From assembly GCA_963422775.4 (NCBI GenBank), contig CAUJSJ030000037.1, forward strand, positions 124,001 to 188,000: a stretch of DNA of 64,000 bases, given 5' to 3'. The translations under genes were made by a program, and so were the position numbers. This DNA comes from Pelomonas sp963422775. GTDB taxonomy: Bacteria; Pseudomonadota; Gammaproteobacteria; Burkholderiales; Burkholderiaceae_C. Positions 34,238-42,159 of this stretch are shown piece after piece. The notes beneath the pieces are model-generated. The model saw nothing but the letters and a program-made list of their open reading frames with translations, ran no database searches and had not been told where the DNA came from. Numbering within the stretch: the stretch's first letter is position 1; the number at the start of each line of letters is the position of its first letter.

Positions 34238-34810
34238 CTACGAGCAGGTCTGCTGCAGGGGCGTCTGGGGCCGGCGGGCCAACTGGTCCGCCACGAATCG
34301 GTCGAAGGCGGCCCACAGCGGTCCGAAGACGTCGGCGCCACCTTCGAGTTGCGCCAGCGCATGCAGGCCGGCCTCCAGCGTCGACAGCTGGCCCGGTCGG
34401 TGGGCGCGGCGGATGGCATAGCGCGACGGCTGCTCCGGCAGCGCCAGGCGAGGCAGCGCGCCCAGCCAGGGGTTGTCGGCCAGCAGCCGGCGGCTCTGGC
34501 GCCAGTTGCCGTCCAGCAGGATCAGGCGTTTGACGTCGGCCGGCGATGCCGGCTCGCCCACGCCGGGGCAGCCGGGATAGAGCAGCGCGGTGCCGGGCGT
34601 GGCCAGCGTTGCGTCGAACGTCTGGCCCCGCAGCAGTTGCGCGGACTGCAGGCCCAGCGTCAGGAACACCGCCGTGTTCTTGGCATGGCCCGCCTCGGCC
34701 GGGTGTTGCAGGATCAGCAGTTCGGTGCGGTGGGCCAGCGGCGCCGGCAGCGTGGCGCACAGGCAGACCGGCACCGGGCGCTCGCAGCGCGGGCAGACCG
34801 CGCGCGGCAT
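34238..34810 (-). CDS. DTW-domain tRNA-uridine aminocarboxypropyltransferase
   Basis: This 190-residue member of the DTW family (TapT/TuaA) makes acp3U in tRNA from S-adenosylmethionine. It has an N-terminal zinc knuckle (CPRCERPVPVCLCATL), LILQHPAEAGHAKNTA, LYPGCPG and LLDGNWRQSRRLL in the place of the eponymous motif. Length is as usual. It lies 7 bases from the membrane-protein gene transcribed before it and is probably co-transcribed. Confidence 0.92.
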   Translation of the reverse strand: MPRAVCPRCERPVPVCLCATLPAPLAHRTELLILQHPAEAGHAKNTAVFLTLGLQSAQLLRGQTFDATLATPGTALLYPGCPGVGEPASPADVKRLILLDGNWRQSRRLLADNPWLGALPRLALPEQPSRYAIRRAHRPGQLSTLEAGLHALAQLEGGADVFGPLWAAFDRFVADQLARRPQTPLQQTCS

Positions 34811-34817
34811 GGCCGAC

Positions 34818-35396
34818 TCAGTGTCCGGTGGGCGGCGAGACGGTTAGCGGGCCGACGGTCGACACGGTGCTGTCGGTGCCGGCGTCCTGCCCGGAATCTT
34901 CATGCGACCGGCGGCGCGAGCGCGTGCTGGGCAGGCCCAGCTGGCGCTTCTTGGCCCACTGGCCGGCCAGCCAGACCCCGCCGACGACACCGAAGATGTT
35001 CATCGCTCCGAACAGCGGCGCCGCGTTGGACGACAGCAGCAGGCTCTGCAGCGGCGCCGAGTAGGCGCGTGGCTTCAGCGCGAAGCTGAAGGCGCCGAAG
35101 ATCAGCCAGCCCGCCCAGGCCGCACCCACGCCGGACATCATCCAGGCGATGTAGGGCCGATGGCGGCGGCGCTGCGGGCGCAACGTCAGATAGCCCCAGA
35201 CGGCGGCGACGATGAAGAGCAGCACGGCGATGGCGATGGCCTCACCCAGCATGACCGGCAGGCTGCTGCGGCCGCCGAGTTGCACATAGACCTGGCGCGG
35301 CAGGCCCGTGCTGGCGTACTTCATGGCGGCACCGGCGCCAAAGCAATAAAGCAGGACGCCAGAGAAGAAGGCGATGGAGCGGCGGGCGGCTTTCAT
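34818..35396 (-). CDS. Hypothetical inner-membrane protein
   Basis: ATG 35396 gives 192 residues with four predicted membrane segments (about 10-28, 50-70, 85-108 and 125-145) and a basic C-terminal tail (RSRRRSHED). No family or catalytic motif is recognised. It precedes the DTW-domain gene in the same direction. Confidence 0.72.
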   Translation of the reverse strand: MKAARRSIAFFSGVLLYCFGAGAAMKYASTGLPRQVYVQLGGRSSLPVMLGEAIAIAVLLFIVAAVWGYLTLRPQRRRHRPYIAWMMSGVGAAWAGWLIFGAFSFALKPRAYSAPLQSLLLSSNAAPLFGAMNIFGVVGGVWLAGQWAKKRQLGLPSTRSRRRSHEDSGQDAGTDSTVSTVGPLTVSPPTGH

Positions 35397-35454
35397 GGGA
35401 GCGCATTCTCGGTGCAGGCGGCGCTCCCGATACGGCAGGATTTCTCGACAGCCC

Positions 35455-35491
35455 AAAAACAAAGCCCACCATCCGGGGGCGGACGGTGGGC
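35455..35491 (-). terminator. Rho-independent terminator (minus strand)
   Basis: Read on the minus strand, GCCCACC and GGTGGGC form a long GC stem (35464-35491) followed by TTTGTTTTT. It ends the transcript of the small gene at 35557-35739. Confidence 0.8.
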
Positions 35492-35556
35492 TGGGAAGGT
35501 GGGGCGCTCAGGCCACGTGGCCTGTGTGCCGGTCGGCGGCTGGCGCCGCTTGCGGA

Positions 35557-35739
35557 TCAGCGCTTGCGGTCCAGGCGCATGGCGCGGGCCAGGCCGCGGC
35601 GCTCGCCGCTGTAGAAGCCGGTGTCGAAAGCCTCGTGCTTGCGACCCTTGTCGACGGACTCCTCGGCGCCCCAGGCCCCGCCCATCTCGGGCAGGGGAAG
35701 GCGGCGGTGCTGGGTTTCGGTGCGGGTCTGGATCTTCAT
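35557..35739 (-). CDS. Small basic protein, unknown
   Basis: A 60-residue frame starts at ATG 35739 (MKIQTRTETQHRRLPLPEMG) and ends ARAMRLDRKR. It is charged, soluble and has no recognised domain. A good terminator 65 bases downstream and the non-shadow position between two divergent units support a real gene. Confidence 0.55.
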   Translation of the reverse strand: MKIQTRTETQHRRLPLPEMGGAWGAEESVDKGRKHEAFDTGFYSGERRGLARAMRLDRKR

Positions 35740-35894
35740 GGTGGCTGCGTGGCCTTTTGAGGGCCGTCTCACGCCGATTGCGGCGCGATTGAGAGGCACA
35801 ACGCGGGCTCGACGGCCGCGGTTGACAGGTGGAACACACTTCTTTGCAACCTCCCCTGTGCAGAATGCCGGCTTTGGAACCCAGGACTCGCGCA

Positions 35895-37274
35895 ATGACC
35901 GTCCAGCTGAAAAAGACCCTCCCGGCCAAGGCCACCCCCATCACCGTCGTCGATCGGGCCGCCTTCCAGGCGCTGGCCCCTGGCCTGCCCGAGGCCACCC
36001 GCGCCTGGCTGGCGACGGTCGGCTTCGTCGGCGCCGCCGACAGCCACGCCCTGGTGCCCGGCGCCGATGGCCGGCTGGCCCAGGTCTTCGCCGGTGTGGC
36101 CCACACGGCCCACCCGTTTGCGCTCAGCCACCTGCCGCTGGCCTTGCCCGAGGGCGTCTACAAGCTCGACGACGCCGGCCTGGCGCTGCTGCCCGAGGTG
36201 GCGACCCTGTCTTGGGAACTGGGCGGCTACCGCTTCGATCTCTACAAGCCGGCCAAGCGGGCGCCGGCCACGCTGGTGCTCAAGCAAAGCAGCGACGCCG
36301 AGCGCGGCATCGCACTGGCGACGGCCATCGCCGCCACGCGCGACCTCGTCAACACGCCGGCCGAGCACATGGGCCCGGCCGAGCTGTCCGCGGCGGCCAA
36401 GGCCCTGGCCAAGCAGTACGGCGCGACCTTCTCGGAGACCGTCGGCGACGCGCTGCTGAAGAAGAACTTCCCCAGCATCCACGCGGTCGGCCGCGCGAGC
36501 ATGCGCTCACCTCGGCTGATCGAGGTGAACTGGGGCAACCCCAAGCACCCCAGGCTGGCCCTGGTCGGCAAGGGCGTCTGCTTCGACACCGGCGGCCTGA
36601 ACATCAAGGGCGGTGAAGGCATGCGCCAGATGAAGAAGGACATGGGCGGCGCGGCCAACGCGCTCGGCCTGGCGGGCCTCATCATGGCCTTCAAGCTGCC
36701 GGTGCGGCTGCAGCTGCTGATCCCGGCGGTCGAGAACTCGATCTCGGGCAACGCTTACCGGCCAGGCGACGTCATCAAGACGCGCAAGGGCCTGCACATC
36801 GAGATCGGCAACACCGACGCCGAAGGGCGCGTCGTGCTGAGCGACGCACTCGCCTATGCCGCCGAAAGCAAGCCCGACCTGGTCATCGACCTGGCGACGC
36901 TGACCGGTGCCGCCCGCGTGGCGCTGGGCGCGCAGCTGCCGGCGCTGTTCGCCAAGCACATGGACACGGCGCGCGACCTCGTCGACTTGGGCCTGAAGCT
37001 GGACGACCCGCTGTGGCACATGCCGCTGTGGGCGCCGTACCACGCCGGCATCGAGAGCTCGATCGGCGACCTCGTCAACACGGGCAAGAGCGCACTGGCT
37101 GGCGCCATCAACGCGGCGCTCTTCCTGGAAGATTTTCTGCCGACCCAGCAAGACTGGCTGCACATCGACCTGTTCGCGTGGAACGACACGCCCCGCGCTG
37201 GCCGCCCGGTGGGCGGCGAGGCGCAGACGATCCGCACGCTGCTCGCCTACCTGGAGCAGCGCTACTCGGGCTGA
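35895..37274 (+). CDS. Leucyl aminopeptidase family protein (M17)
   Basis: ATG 35895 gives 459 residues. The N-terminal macro-like domain spans about 1-140. The catalytic domain carries the dinuclear-zinc ligands and active residues in VGKGVCFDTGGLNIKGG, MKKDMGGAA, IPAVENSISG and the M17 signature GNTDAEGRV. It is a cytoplasmic aminopeptidase, closer to the PepB-like branch than to long PepA because of the short N-terminus. Confidence 0.95.
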   Translation: MTVQLKKTLPAKATPITVVDRAAFQALAPGLPEATRAWLATVGFVGAADSHALVPGADGRLAQVFAGVAHTAHPFALSHLPLALPEGVYKLDDAGLALLPEVATLSWELGGYRFDLYKPAKRAPATLVLKQSSDAERGIALATAIAATRDLVNTPAEHMGPAELSAAAKALAKQYGATFSETVGDALLKKNFPSIHAVGRASMRSPRLIEVNWGNPKHPRLALVGKGVCFDTGGLNIKGGEGMRQMKKDMGGAANALGLAGLIMAFKLPVRLQLLIPAVENSISGNAYRPGDVIKTRKGLHIEIGNTDAEGRVVLSDALAYAAESKPDLVIDLATLTGAARVALGAQLPALFAKHMDTARDLVDLGLKLDDPLWHMPLWAPYHAGIESSIGDLVNTGKSALAGAINAALFLEDFLPTQQDWLHIDLFAWNDTPRAGRPVGGEAQTIRTLLAYLEQRYSG

Positions 37275-37300
37275 TGATGCGGCCTGACGATGCGGCCTGA

Positions 37301-38242
37301 CTACTCGGCGGGCTGATCCTTGACCGGCGGCTGCTGATCCTGGGCCGGCTCGGCCTTGGCCGCCTGGGGAGCCTGAGGGCTCTGAGATTTGGCCGCCTGG
37401 TCGCGACGCTGGTGGTCGGGCTTGTGGCCCGGCTGGGGCGGCCGGCCGCCTTCACGGCGCGGCTGGTCACGCCGGCCTTCCGAACGCTGGTCCGGGCGAC
37501 GCCCACCACCGCCTTCCGGCCGGCCGCCACCGGGGCGGCGGTCGTCGCGGCGCGGGCCGTCGCGGCGCGCGTCCTGGGGCGGGGCCGGCGGCGCCTCGGC
37601 GCGCTCCTTGCGCGCGATCTCCAGCAGGCCCGGCAACTCTTCGGCCACGACGCCCTTGAGCACGCAGAAATTGGCCTCGGTCAGCGTCGTGCGCTCGAAG
37701 TCCCACAGCAGCTGGGCGCGATTGCGGCGCTGCTGGAACTCCAGCTGGTGGCGCTCCTGCTCAGCATGCTGGCGCTCCTGCTGCACGCCCTTGCGGCGGG
37801 CCAGCTCTTCCTTGGCGGCGGTCAGGTGCTCCTCGGTGATCTCGCCGGCCGGCTGGCCATCGAGGTCGAAGCGGGTCTTGGCCTGCGTCAGCGCGATCAG
37901 ATAGCCGGTGCTGCCGGTGTGGCGGCGCAGGAAGGCACTGAGCTGGGCCTTGCTGAACTTGCCCGGGGCGCGCTCCTGGATGTCGGCCTGCACGCGCAGC
38001 TTGACGGGCTTGGGCTTGCCGGTGAACAGCGCCGGGAACAGAGCCTTCACCTCGGCGGTGGCGTCCGCAGCGGGCGCCGTCGCCGGCTTCTCGGTGGCTG
38101 GCGTGGCCTCTGGCGGGGTCTCGGTTGCAGCCTCGGCCTGGGCCTCGGGCGCGCTTTCGATTTCGGGCGCGGCCTCAGGCACGGGCAGGGCGGCTGCCGG
38201 TTCTTCGGACGGGGTAACGGGATCGGGAAGATCGGAATTCAT
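37301..38242 (-). CDS. ProQ/FinO-domain RNA-binding protein with long tails
   Basis: ATG 38242 gives 313 residues. An acidic Pro/Ala/Glu-rich tail (about 1-60) precedes the ProQ/FinO RNA chaperone domain (about 62-165) with LFPALFTGKPKPVKLRVQAD and FLRRHTGSTGYLIAL. A coiled region and a basic Arg/Gly/Gln-rich disordered tail (from about 215) follow. ProQ binds structured 3' ends and small RNAs. Its presence in a genome with many structured repeats is of interest but proves nothing. Confidence 0.92.
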   Translation of the reverse strand: MNSDLPDPVTPSEEPAAALPVPEAAPEIESAPEAQAEAATETPPEATPATEKPATAPAADATAEVKALFPALFTGKPKPVKLRVQADIQERAPGKFSKAQLSAFLRRHTGSTGYLIALTQAKTRFDLDGQPAGEITEEHLTAAKEELARRKGVQQERQHAEQERHQLEFQQRRNRAQLLWDFERTTLTEANFCVLKGVVAEELPGLLEIARKERAEAPPAPPQDARRDGPRRDDRRPGGGRPEGGGGRRPDQRSEGRRDQPRREGGRPPQPGHKPDHQRRDQAAKSQSPQAPQAAKAEPAQDQQPPVKDQPAE

Positions 38243-38334
38243 CGCAAAGCCGCCGAGGCAGCAGCAAACAGGCAAGGGCCGAGATTGTCGGCCATCATGG
38301 CGCTGTGCACGCCATCCCTCGAAAGGCCAGCCCG

Positions 38335-38823
38335 ATGTACCTCGAAGGTTCCTGCCACTGCGGCTGCGCGAAGTTCTCGGTCGAGGCGGATTCGCCGCTG
38401 CCCTTCATGCGCTGCTACTGCTCCATCTGCCGCAAGACGGCCGGCGGCGGGGGCTACGCGATCAACCTCGGCGCGAAGACCGCGACGATGAAGGTGACCG
38501 GCAAGCGCCACCTGCGCATCTACCGCGCCCAACTCCCCGACAAGGACGGCGCGGGCACACACACCAGCAGCGGGCGGCGCTACTTCTGCATGCGCTGCGG
38601 CAGCGCGCTGTGGCTGTGGGACCCGACCTGGCCGGACCTCGTGCACCCCCACGCCAGCGCCATCGACACCCCGCTGCCCACGCCGCCCGAACATGTGCAT
38701 TGCATGCTCGGCTCCAAGGCGCCGTGGGTGGAGGTGCAAGGCCGGCCCGAGGATCCGCGCTTCGACGAGTACCCGGACATGTCGCTGGCCGAGTGGCACG
38801 CGGCCCACGGCTTCAAGCCCTGA
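38335..38823 (+). CDS. GFA-family zinc protein
   Basis: ATG 38335 gives 162 residues with the zinc-binding Cys set of the GFA (glutathione-dependent formaldehyde-activating) fold: GSCHCGCAKF, CYCSICRKTAG and YFCMRCGSALW. Most family members have no proven activity with formaldehyde. It is cytoplasmic. The 3' end is followed by the structured repeat at 38843. Confidence 0.9.
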   Translation: MYLEGSCHCGCAKFSVEADSPLPFMRCYCSICRKTAGGGGYAINLGAKTATMKVTGKRHLRIYRAQLPDKDGAGTHTSSGRRYFCMRCGSALWLWDPTWPDLVHPHASAIDTPLPTPPEHVHCMLGSKAPWVEVQGRPEDPRFDEYPDMSLAEWHAAHGFKP

Positions 38824-38842
38824 CCCGCGACGCATTGGTGTT

Positions 38843-38980
38843 CGGGCCGAGCGCCGGGCCGCTCCCAAGCCGGCCCGGTGGGCGATGTGCCTGCCGGTCG
38901 ATCCGGCAAGCATCGCCGCCCCCTCGGGGGGCCGACCAGACTTGCCGGCGTTCAGCCGGAGCAAGACTGGGCGAGGGGCC
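38843..38980. repeat. Multi-hairpin repeat family 2, copy C
   Basis: The 138 bp lie exactly between two convergent genes. Four hairpins follow each other: a GCCGGGCC-type stem with loop CTCCCAA, a GGCGATG/CATCGCC stem with tip TGCCGG/CCGGCA, a CCCCC-T-CGGGGG stem, and CTTGC...GCAAG with loop GTTCA. Copy D (54282-54418, inverted) shares the loops and framework, but the tips are replaced by other paired sequences. It is probably transcribed as the 3' end of one or both genes. Confidence 0.85.
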
Positions 38981-39655
38981 TCAAGTGATTCCGCCGAAGA
39001 CCTTCTTCAGGATGGCGCTGCCCGTGCCCACCGGGTCCTGGCGGATCTTCTTCTCCTCCTCGCCAATGATGCGGTACAGGCCGTCCAGCGCCCTGGCCGT
39101 CACGTACTGCTGGATATTGGCCTCGTCGCCACGCGCCAAACCGAAGCTGCCGGCCTTCTTGGCCACGGCGTTGTACTTGTCGGCCAGCGACACCTTCTCG
39201 GTCGCTTTCGTGACGATGGGCAGGAACTGCTGGCCCAGCGGCTCGCGCGTCTTCACAGCAAAGAACTGCGTCACCGAGTCGTCGCCGCCCTTGAGGATCT
39301 TCAGCCCGTCCTCGACGCTCATGTCCTTGACCGCCTTGACAAGCAACGGCTTGGCCGCCGGCACGGCGGCCTCGGCGGCGCGGTTCATCGCCGTGACGAG
39401 TTCGTCCAGCTTCTTGCCCTGGCCGGTGGCCTTGAGCAGCTTGGCGGCGTCCTTCAGGTAACCCGGCAGCTCGATCTTGACGAGGGGGTTGCCGAGAAAG
39501 CCATCCGGGCGGCCCAGCAGGGCCACCGCCGCGTTGGCGCCGCGCTCCAGCGCCGTGCGGATGCCGGCGTTGGCATCACCCTCACTCAGGTTCAGCGCCC
39601 AGGCCGGGCGCAGCAGCACGAAGGGGGCCGTGGCGAAGACGAGGCGGCGCTGCAT
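38981..39655 (-). CDS. DUF4197 secreted protein
   Basis: ATG 39655 gives 224 residues with a signal peptide (to about AWALN) and a helical DUF4197-type body: GIRTALERGANAAVALLGRPDGFL, FGLARGDEANIQQYVTARALDGLYRIIGEEEKKIR and the conserved end GTGSAILKKVFG. It is periplasmic with no known biochemical function. Confidence 0.9.
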   Translation of the reverse strand: MQRRLVFATAPFVLLRPAWALNLSEGDANAGIRTALERGANAAVALLGRPDGFLGNPLVKIELPGYLKDAAKLLKATGQGKKLDELVTAMNRAAEAAVPAAKPLLVKAVKDMSVEDGLKILKGGDDSVTQFFAVKTREPLGQQFLPIVTKATEKVSLADKYNAVAKKAGSFGLARGDEANIQQYVTARALDGLYRIIGEEEKKIRQDPVGTGSAILKKVFGGIT

Positions 39656-39701
39656 GGTGAGGCTCCTGGGTGGCGGAGCCTCATCTTGCCACCGGGCGGC
39701 G

Positions 39702-40709
39702 TCAGCTGAAGGCGATGGTGTGCGGCGAACGCTGGGTGTCGCGCTTGCGGCTGTACATGCGCTGGTCGGCCAGGTCGAGCAGCTGGCCGACGTCCAGGCT
39801 GTCATCGGGGCAGCTCGCCGCACCCATGCTGGCCGCCAGCGGCAGCGTGCGCCCTTCGAACTCGAAGTGGCCGTTGACCTGCCGCTCCAGGCGGCCGAGG
39901 GTGGACGCCAGCCCGCCCTGGGGGGCCACTGGGCGCAGCAGCACGCCGAACTCATCGCCACCCAGGCGCGCCGCCGTGTCCGACTGGCGCACGCAGGCCG
40001 TGAGACGACGCGCGAACTCCAGCAGCACCGCGTCGCCCGCGCGGTGGCCGTGGGTGTCGTTGATGGGCTTGAGGCCGTCCAGGTCCAGCATGACGACCGC
40101 CAGCGGCTGGCCGTCGCGCTCGGCATGGGCCAGCAAGGAACGCAAACGGTCCAGGAACAGCGCGCGGTTGGGCAGGTCGGTCAGGCTGTCGTGCGTGGCC
40201 TTGTGGAAGAGTTCGCTCGGGGAATAGCGCGTTGCGAAGTACATGGCCGCGCCGACCAGCTCGGACAGCAACTCCAGCAGCTCGACGTCGCGATCGCCGA
40301 ACTGGGCCACCTGGCTCGACATGGCCTTGAGCACGCCCACGGTCACGCCGTGGTGGCGCAACGGCACCACCACCATCGAACGCAGCGCCAGGCGTTCGCA
40401 GGCGGCACGATCGGTACGCGGGTCGGTGAGGGCGTCGTCGCAGCGCAGGGCAAGGCCCTGCCGCACGCACAGGCCCGACAGGCTGCTGCCTCGGCCCAGC
40501 CTCAGCCCGAGGCTGCCACTGGCCCGGCCCGCCGCGGCGCGGTAGACCATCTCGTCGCCTTCGGCCATCTCCACCGCGGCGCCGTCCGCGCCGACCAGGC
40601 CGAGCGTGCGATCAACGACGAGGCTCATCACGCCGGCCAGATCCAGCCCGAGCCGGGCCACTTCGGTCTGGATGGAGATCACTTCGAGCAGTTTTTCGCG
40701 GCTTGGCAC
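39702..40709 (-). CDS. GAF-GGDEF diguanylate cyclase
   Basis: GTG 40709 is chosen because CAGGAG stands six bases upstream. The resulting 335 residues hold a GAF sensor domain (about 15-160) and a GGDEF domain (about 175-330) with LGGDEFGV, so cyclic-di-GMP synthesis is expected. No RxxD inhibitory site is evident just before GGDEF. It is cytoplasmic and soluble. Confidence 0.9.
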   Translation of the reverse strand: MPSREKLLEVISIQTEVARLGLDLAGVMSLVVDRTLGLVGADGAAVEMAEGDEMVYRAAAGRASGSLGLRLGRGSSLSGLCVRQGLALRCDDALTDPRTDRAACERLALRSMVVVPLRHHGVTVGVLKAMSSQVAQFGDRDVELLELLSELVGAAMYFATRYSPSELFHKATHDSLTDLPNRALFLDRLRSLLAHAERDGQPLAVVMLDLDGLKPINDTHGHRAGDAVLLEFARRLTACVRQSDTAARLGGDEFGVLLRPVAPQGGLASTLGRLERQVNGHFEFEGRTLPLAASMGAASCPDDSLDVGQLLDLADQRMYSRKRDTQRSPHTIAFS

Positions 40710-40944
40710 CGGCGTCTCCTGGCTGCATCCGCGGCGGATGCGGCCCGTGGCGCTGCGCGCTCTGTCGGGCAAGCCCCTGTCAAGGTTTGGATTTTGCACG
40801 CCGGCAAAAGTGATGTCGACACCGAGATTTTTGGTGTCTGCCACGTCGGGGATGGGCAGGGCTTGCGCTGAGTCAAGACGGTGCCTGCCGGCCTGCCTAG
40901 CATGCAGCCAGAGCGGATGACACAAGCCGCGCCGGAGACAAACC

Positions 40945-41883
40945 ATGCTGCCCGCCTACATCAGCCACCCCGACTGCATCCGCCACGACATGGGCCCAGG
41001 CCACCCCGAATGCCCCGAGCGCCTGACCACCATCGCCGACACCCTGCTGGCGCGCGGCCTGCTGGACTACATGCTGCCCCATGACGCACCGCTGGCCACC
41101 GTGGCCCAGCTGGAGCGGGCGCACACGGCCCTGCACGTGCGGCGCATGCGCGACGCCGCGCCCACCCAGGGCTATGCGCAGGTGGACCCGGACACGCGCA
41201 TGAACCGCCACACCCTGCCCGCGGCGTTGCGCGCCGCCGGCCCCGCGGTGCTGGCGACGGACCTCGTGCTGGGCGGCCAGGCGCCGAGCGCCTTCTGCGC
41301 CATACGCCCGCCCGGCCACCACGCCGAGGCTGACGCTGCGATGGGGTTTTGCTTCTTCAACAACGTCGCCGTCGGCATCCGCCACGCGCTGGACGTGCAC
41401 GGCCTCACGCGCGTGGCCCTGGTCGACTTCGACGTCCACCACGGCAACGGCAGCGAGGACATCCTGGCCGGCGACGAGCGCGTGCTGATGTGCAGCATCT
41501 TCGAGACGGGCCTGTACCCCTTCAACGGCCCCGACGCCCGTTCGCTGAAGGACGCGCCCAACATGGTCAACGTCGGCCTGCCGCCGCGCTCTGGCAGCGA
41601 GGCCTTCCGCGCCGCCGTCACCGAACATTGGCTGCCCGCGCTGGAGCGCTTCCAGCCCGAGCTGATCTACATCAGCGCCGGCTTCGACGCCCACCGCGAG
41701 GACGACATGGGCAACCTCGGCCTCGTCGACGGCGACTACGCCTGGGTGACCCGCCAGCTGATGGATCTGGCCTGGCGCCACTGCCGCGGCCGCGTCATCT
41801 CCTGCCTGGAGGGCGGCTATGTCCTCAACCCGCTGGCGCGCAGCGTCGCGGCCCATGTCAAGGTGCTGATCGGCGCCGACTAG
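40945..41883 (+). CDS. Histone-deacetylase-family deacylase
   Basis: This 312-residue class-II HDAC-like/acetylpolyamine amidohydrolase type has HDMGPGHPECPERL, RPPGHHAEADAAMGFCFFNN, zinc ligands in VDFDVHHGNG and SAGFDAHREDD. It would remove acyl groups from lysines or small amines. It is encoded just before an acyl-CoA synthetase/acetyltransferase gene, so an acylation-deacylation pair is possible. Stop to repeat B is 4 bases. Confidence 0.95.
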   Translation: MLPAYISHPDCIRHDMGPGHPECPERLTTIADTLLARGLLDYMLPHDAPLATVAQLERAHTALHVRRMRDAAPTQGYAQVDPDTRMNRHTLPAALRAAGPAVLATDLVLGGQAPSAFCAIRPPGHHAEADAAMGFCFFNNVAVGIRHALDVHGLTRVALVDFDVHHGNGSEDILAGDERVLMCSIFETGLYPFNGPDARSLKDAPNMVNVGLPPRSGSEAFRAAVTEHWLPALERFQPELIYISAGFDAHREDDMGNLGLVDGDYAWVTRQLMDLAWRHCRGRVISCLEGGYVLNPLARSVAAHVKVLIGAD

Positions 41884-41887
41884 AGCG

Positions 41888-42154
41888 AGGGCCAGTTGAC
41901 GCTATGGCAATGGGTCGCGTTGTAATCAGAAAGGCTGTGAGCAAGGCGCAAACTGGAGCCGGGTTGGCCACCCGGCGAGGATTTGCAACGCCGCGCACGG
42001 CCATTCTGATTACAACCCTTCGGGAAGGCCCGCCGCAGGGGGCCACTCCGCGTTGCACCGCTTGCCCGCACATGAGTGCGGGCGGCGCGTTGCGCCTTGA
42101 TTGGCCCCCTGCGGCGGGCCTTCGCGACCCATTGCCATAGCGTCAACTGGCCCT
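41888..42154. repeat. Two-headed structured repeat element, copy B
   Basis: The 267 bp are closed by perfect 32-base terminal arms (41888-41919 and 42123-42154). Inner arm one is 41919-41939 with 41996-42016 (19 of 21 matching). Inner arm two is 42025-42044 with 42103-42122 (20 of 20). Heads lie at 41942-41993 (plus) and 42048-42099 (minus). Both start CAAGGCGCAA, carry a GC hairpin and end near GCAACGC. The element fills the whole gap between two genes, 4 bases after one stop and 5 bases before the next ATG. Confidence 0.92.
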
Positions 42155-42159
42155 TCCTC

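Noticed and set aside
37276..37301. Tandem 13-base repeat GATGCGGCCTGAC twice after the aminopeptidase gene
   Set aside because: Only two short units; a simple local duplication without structure.
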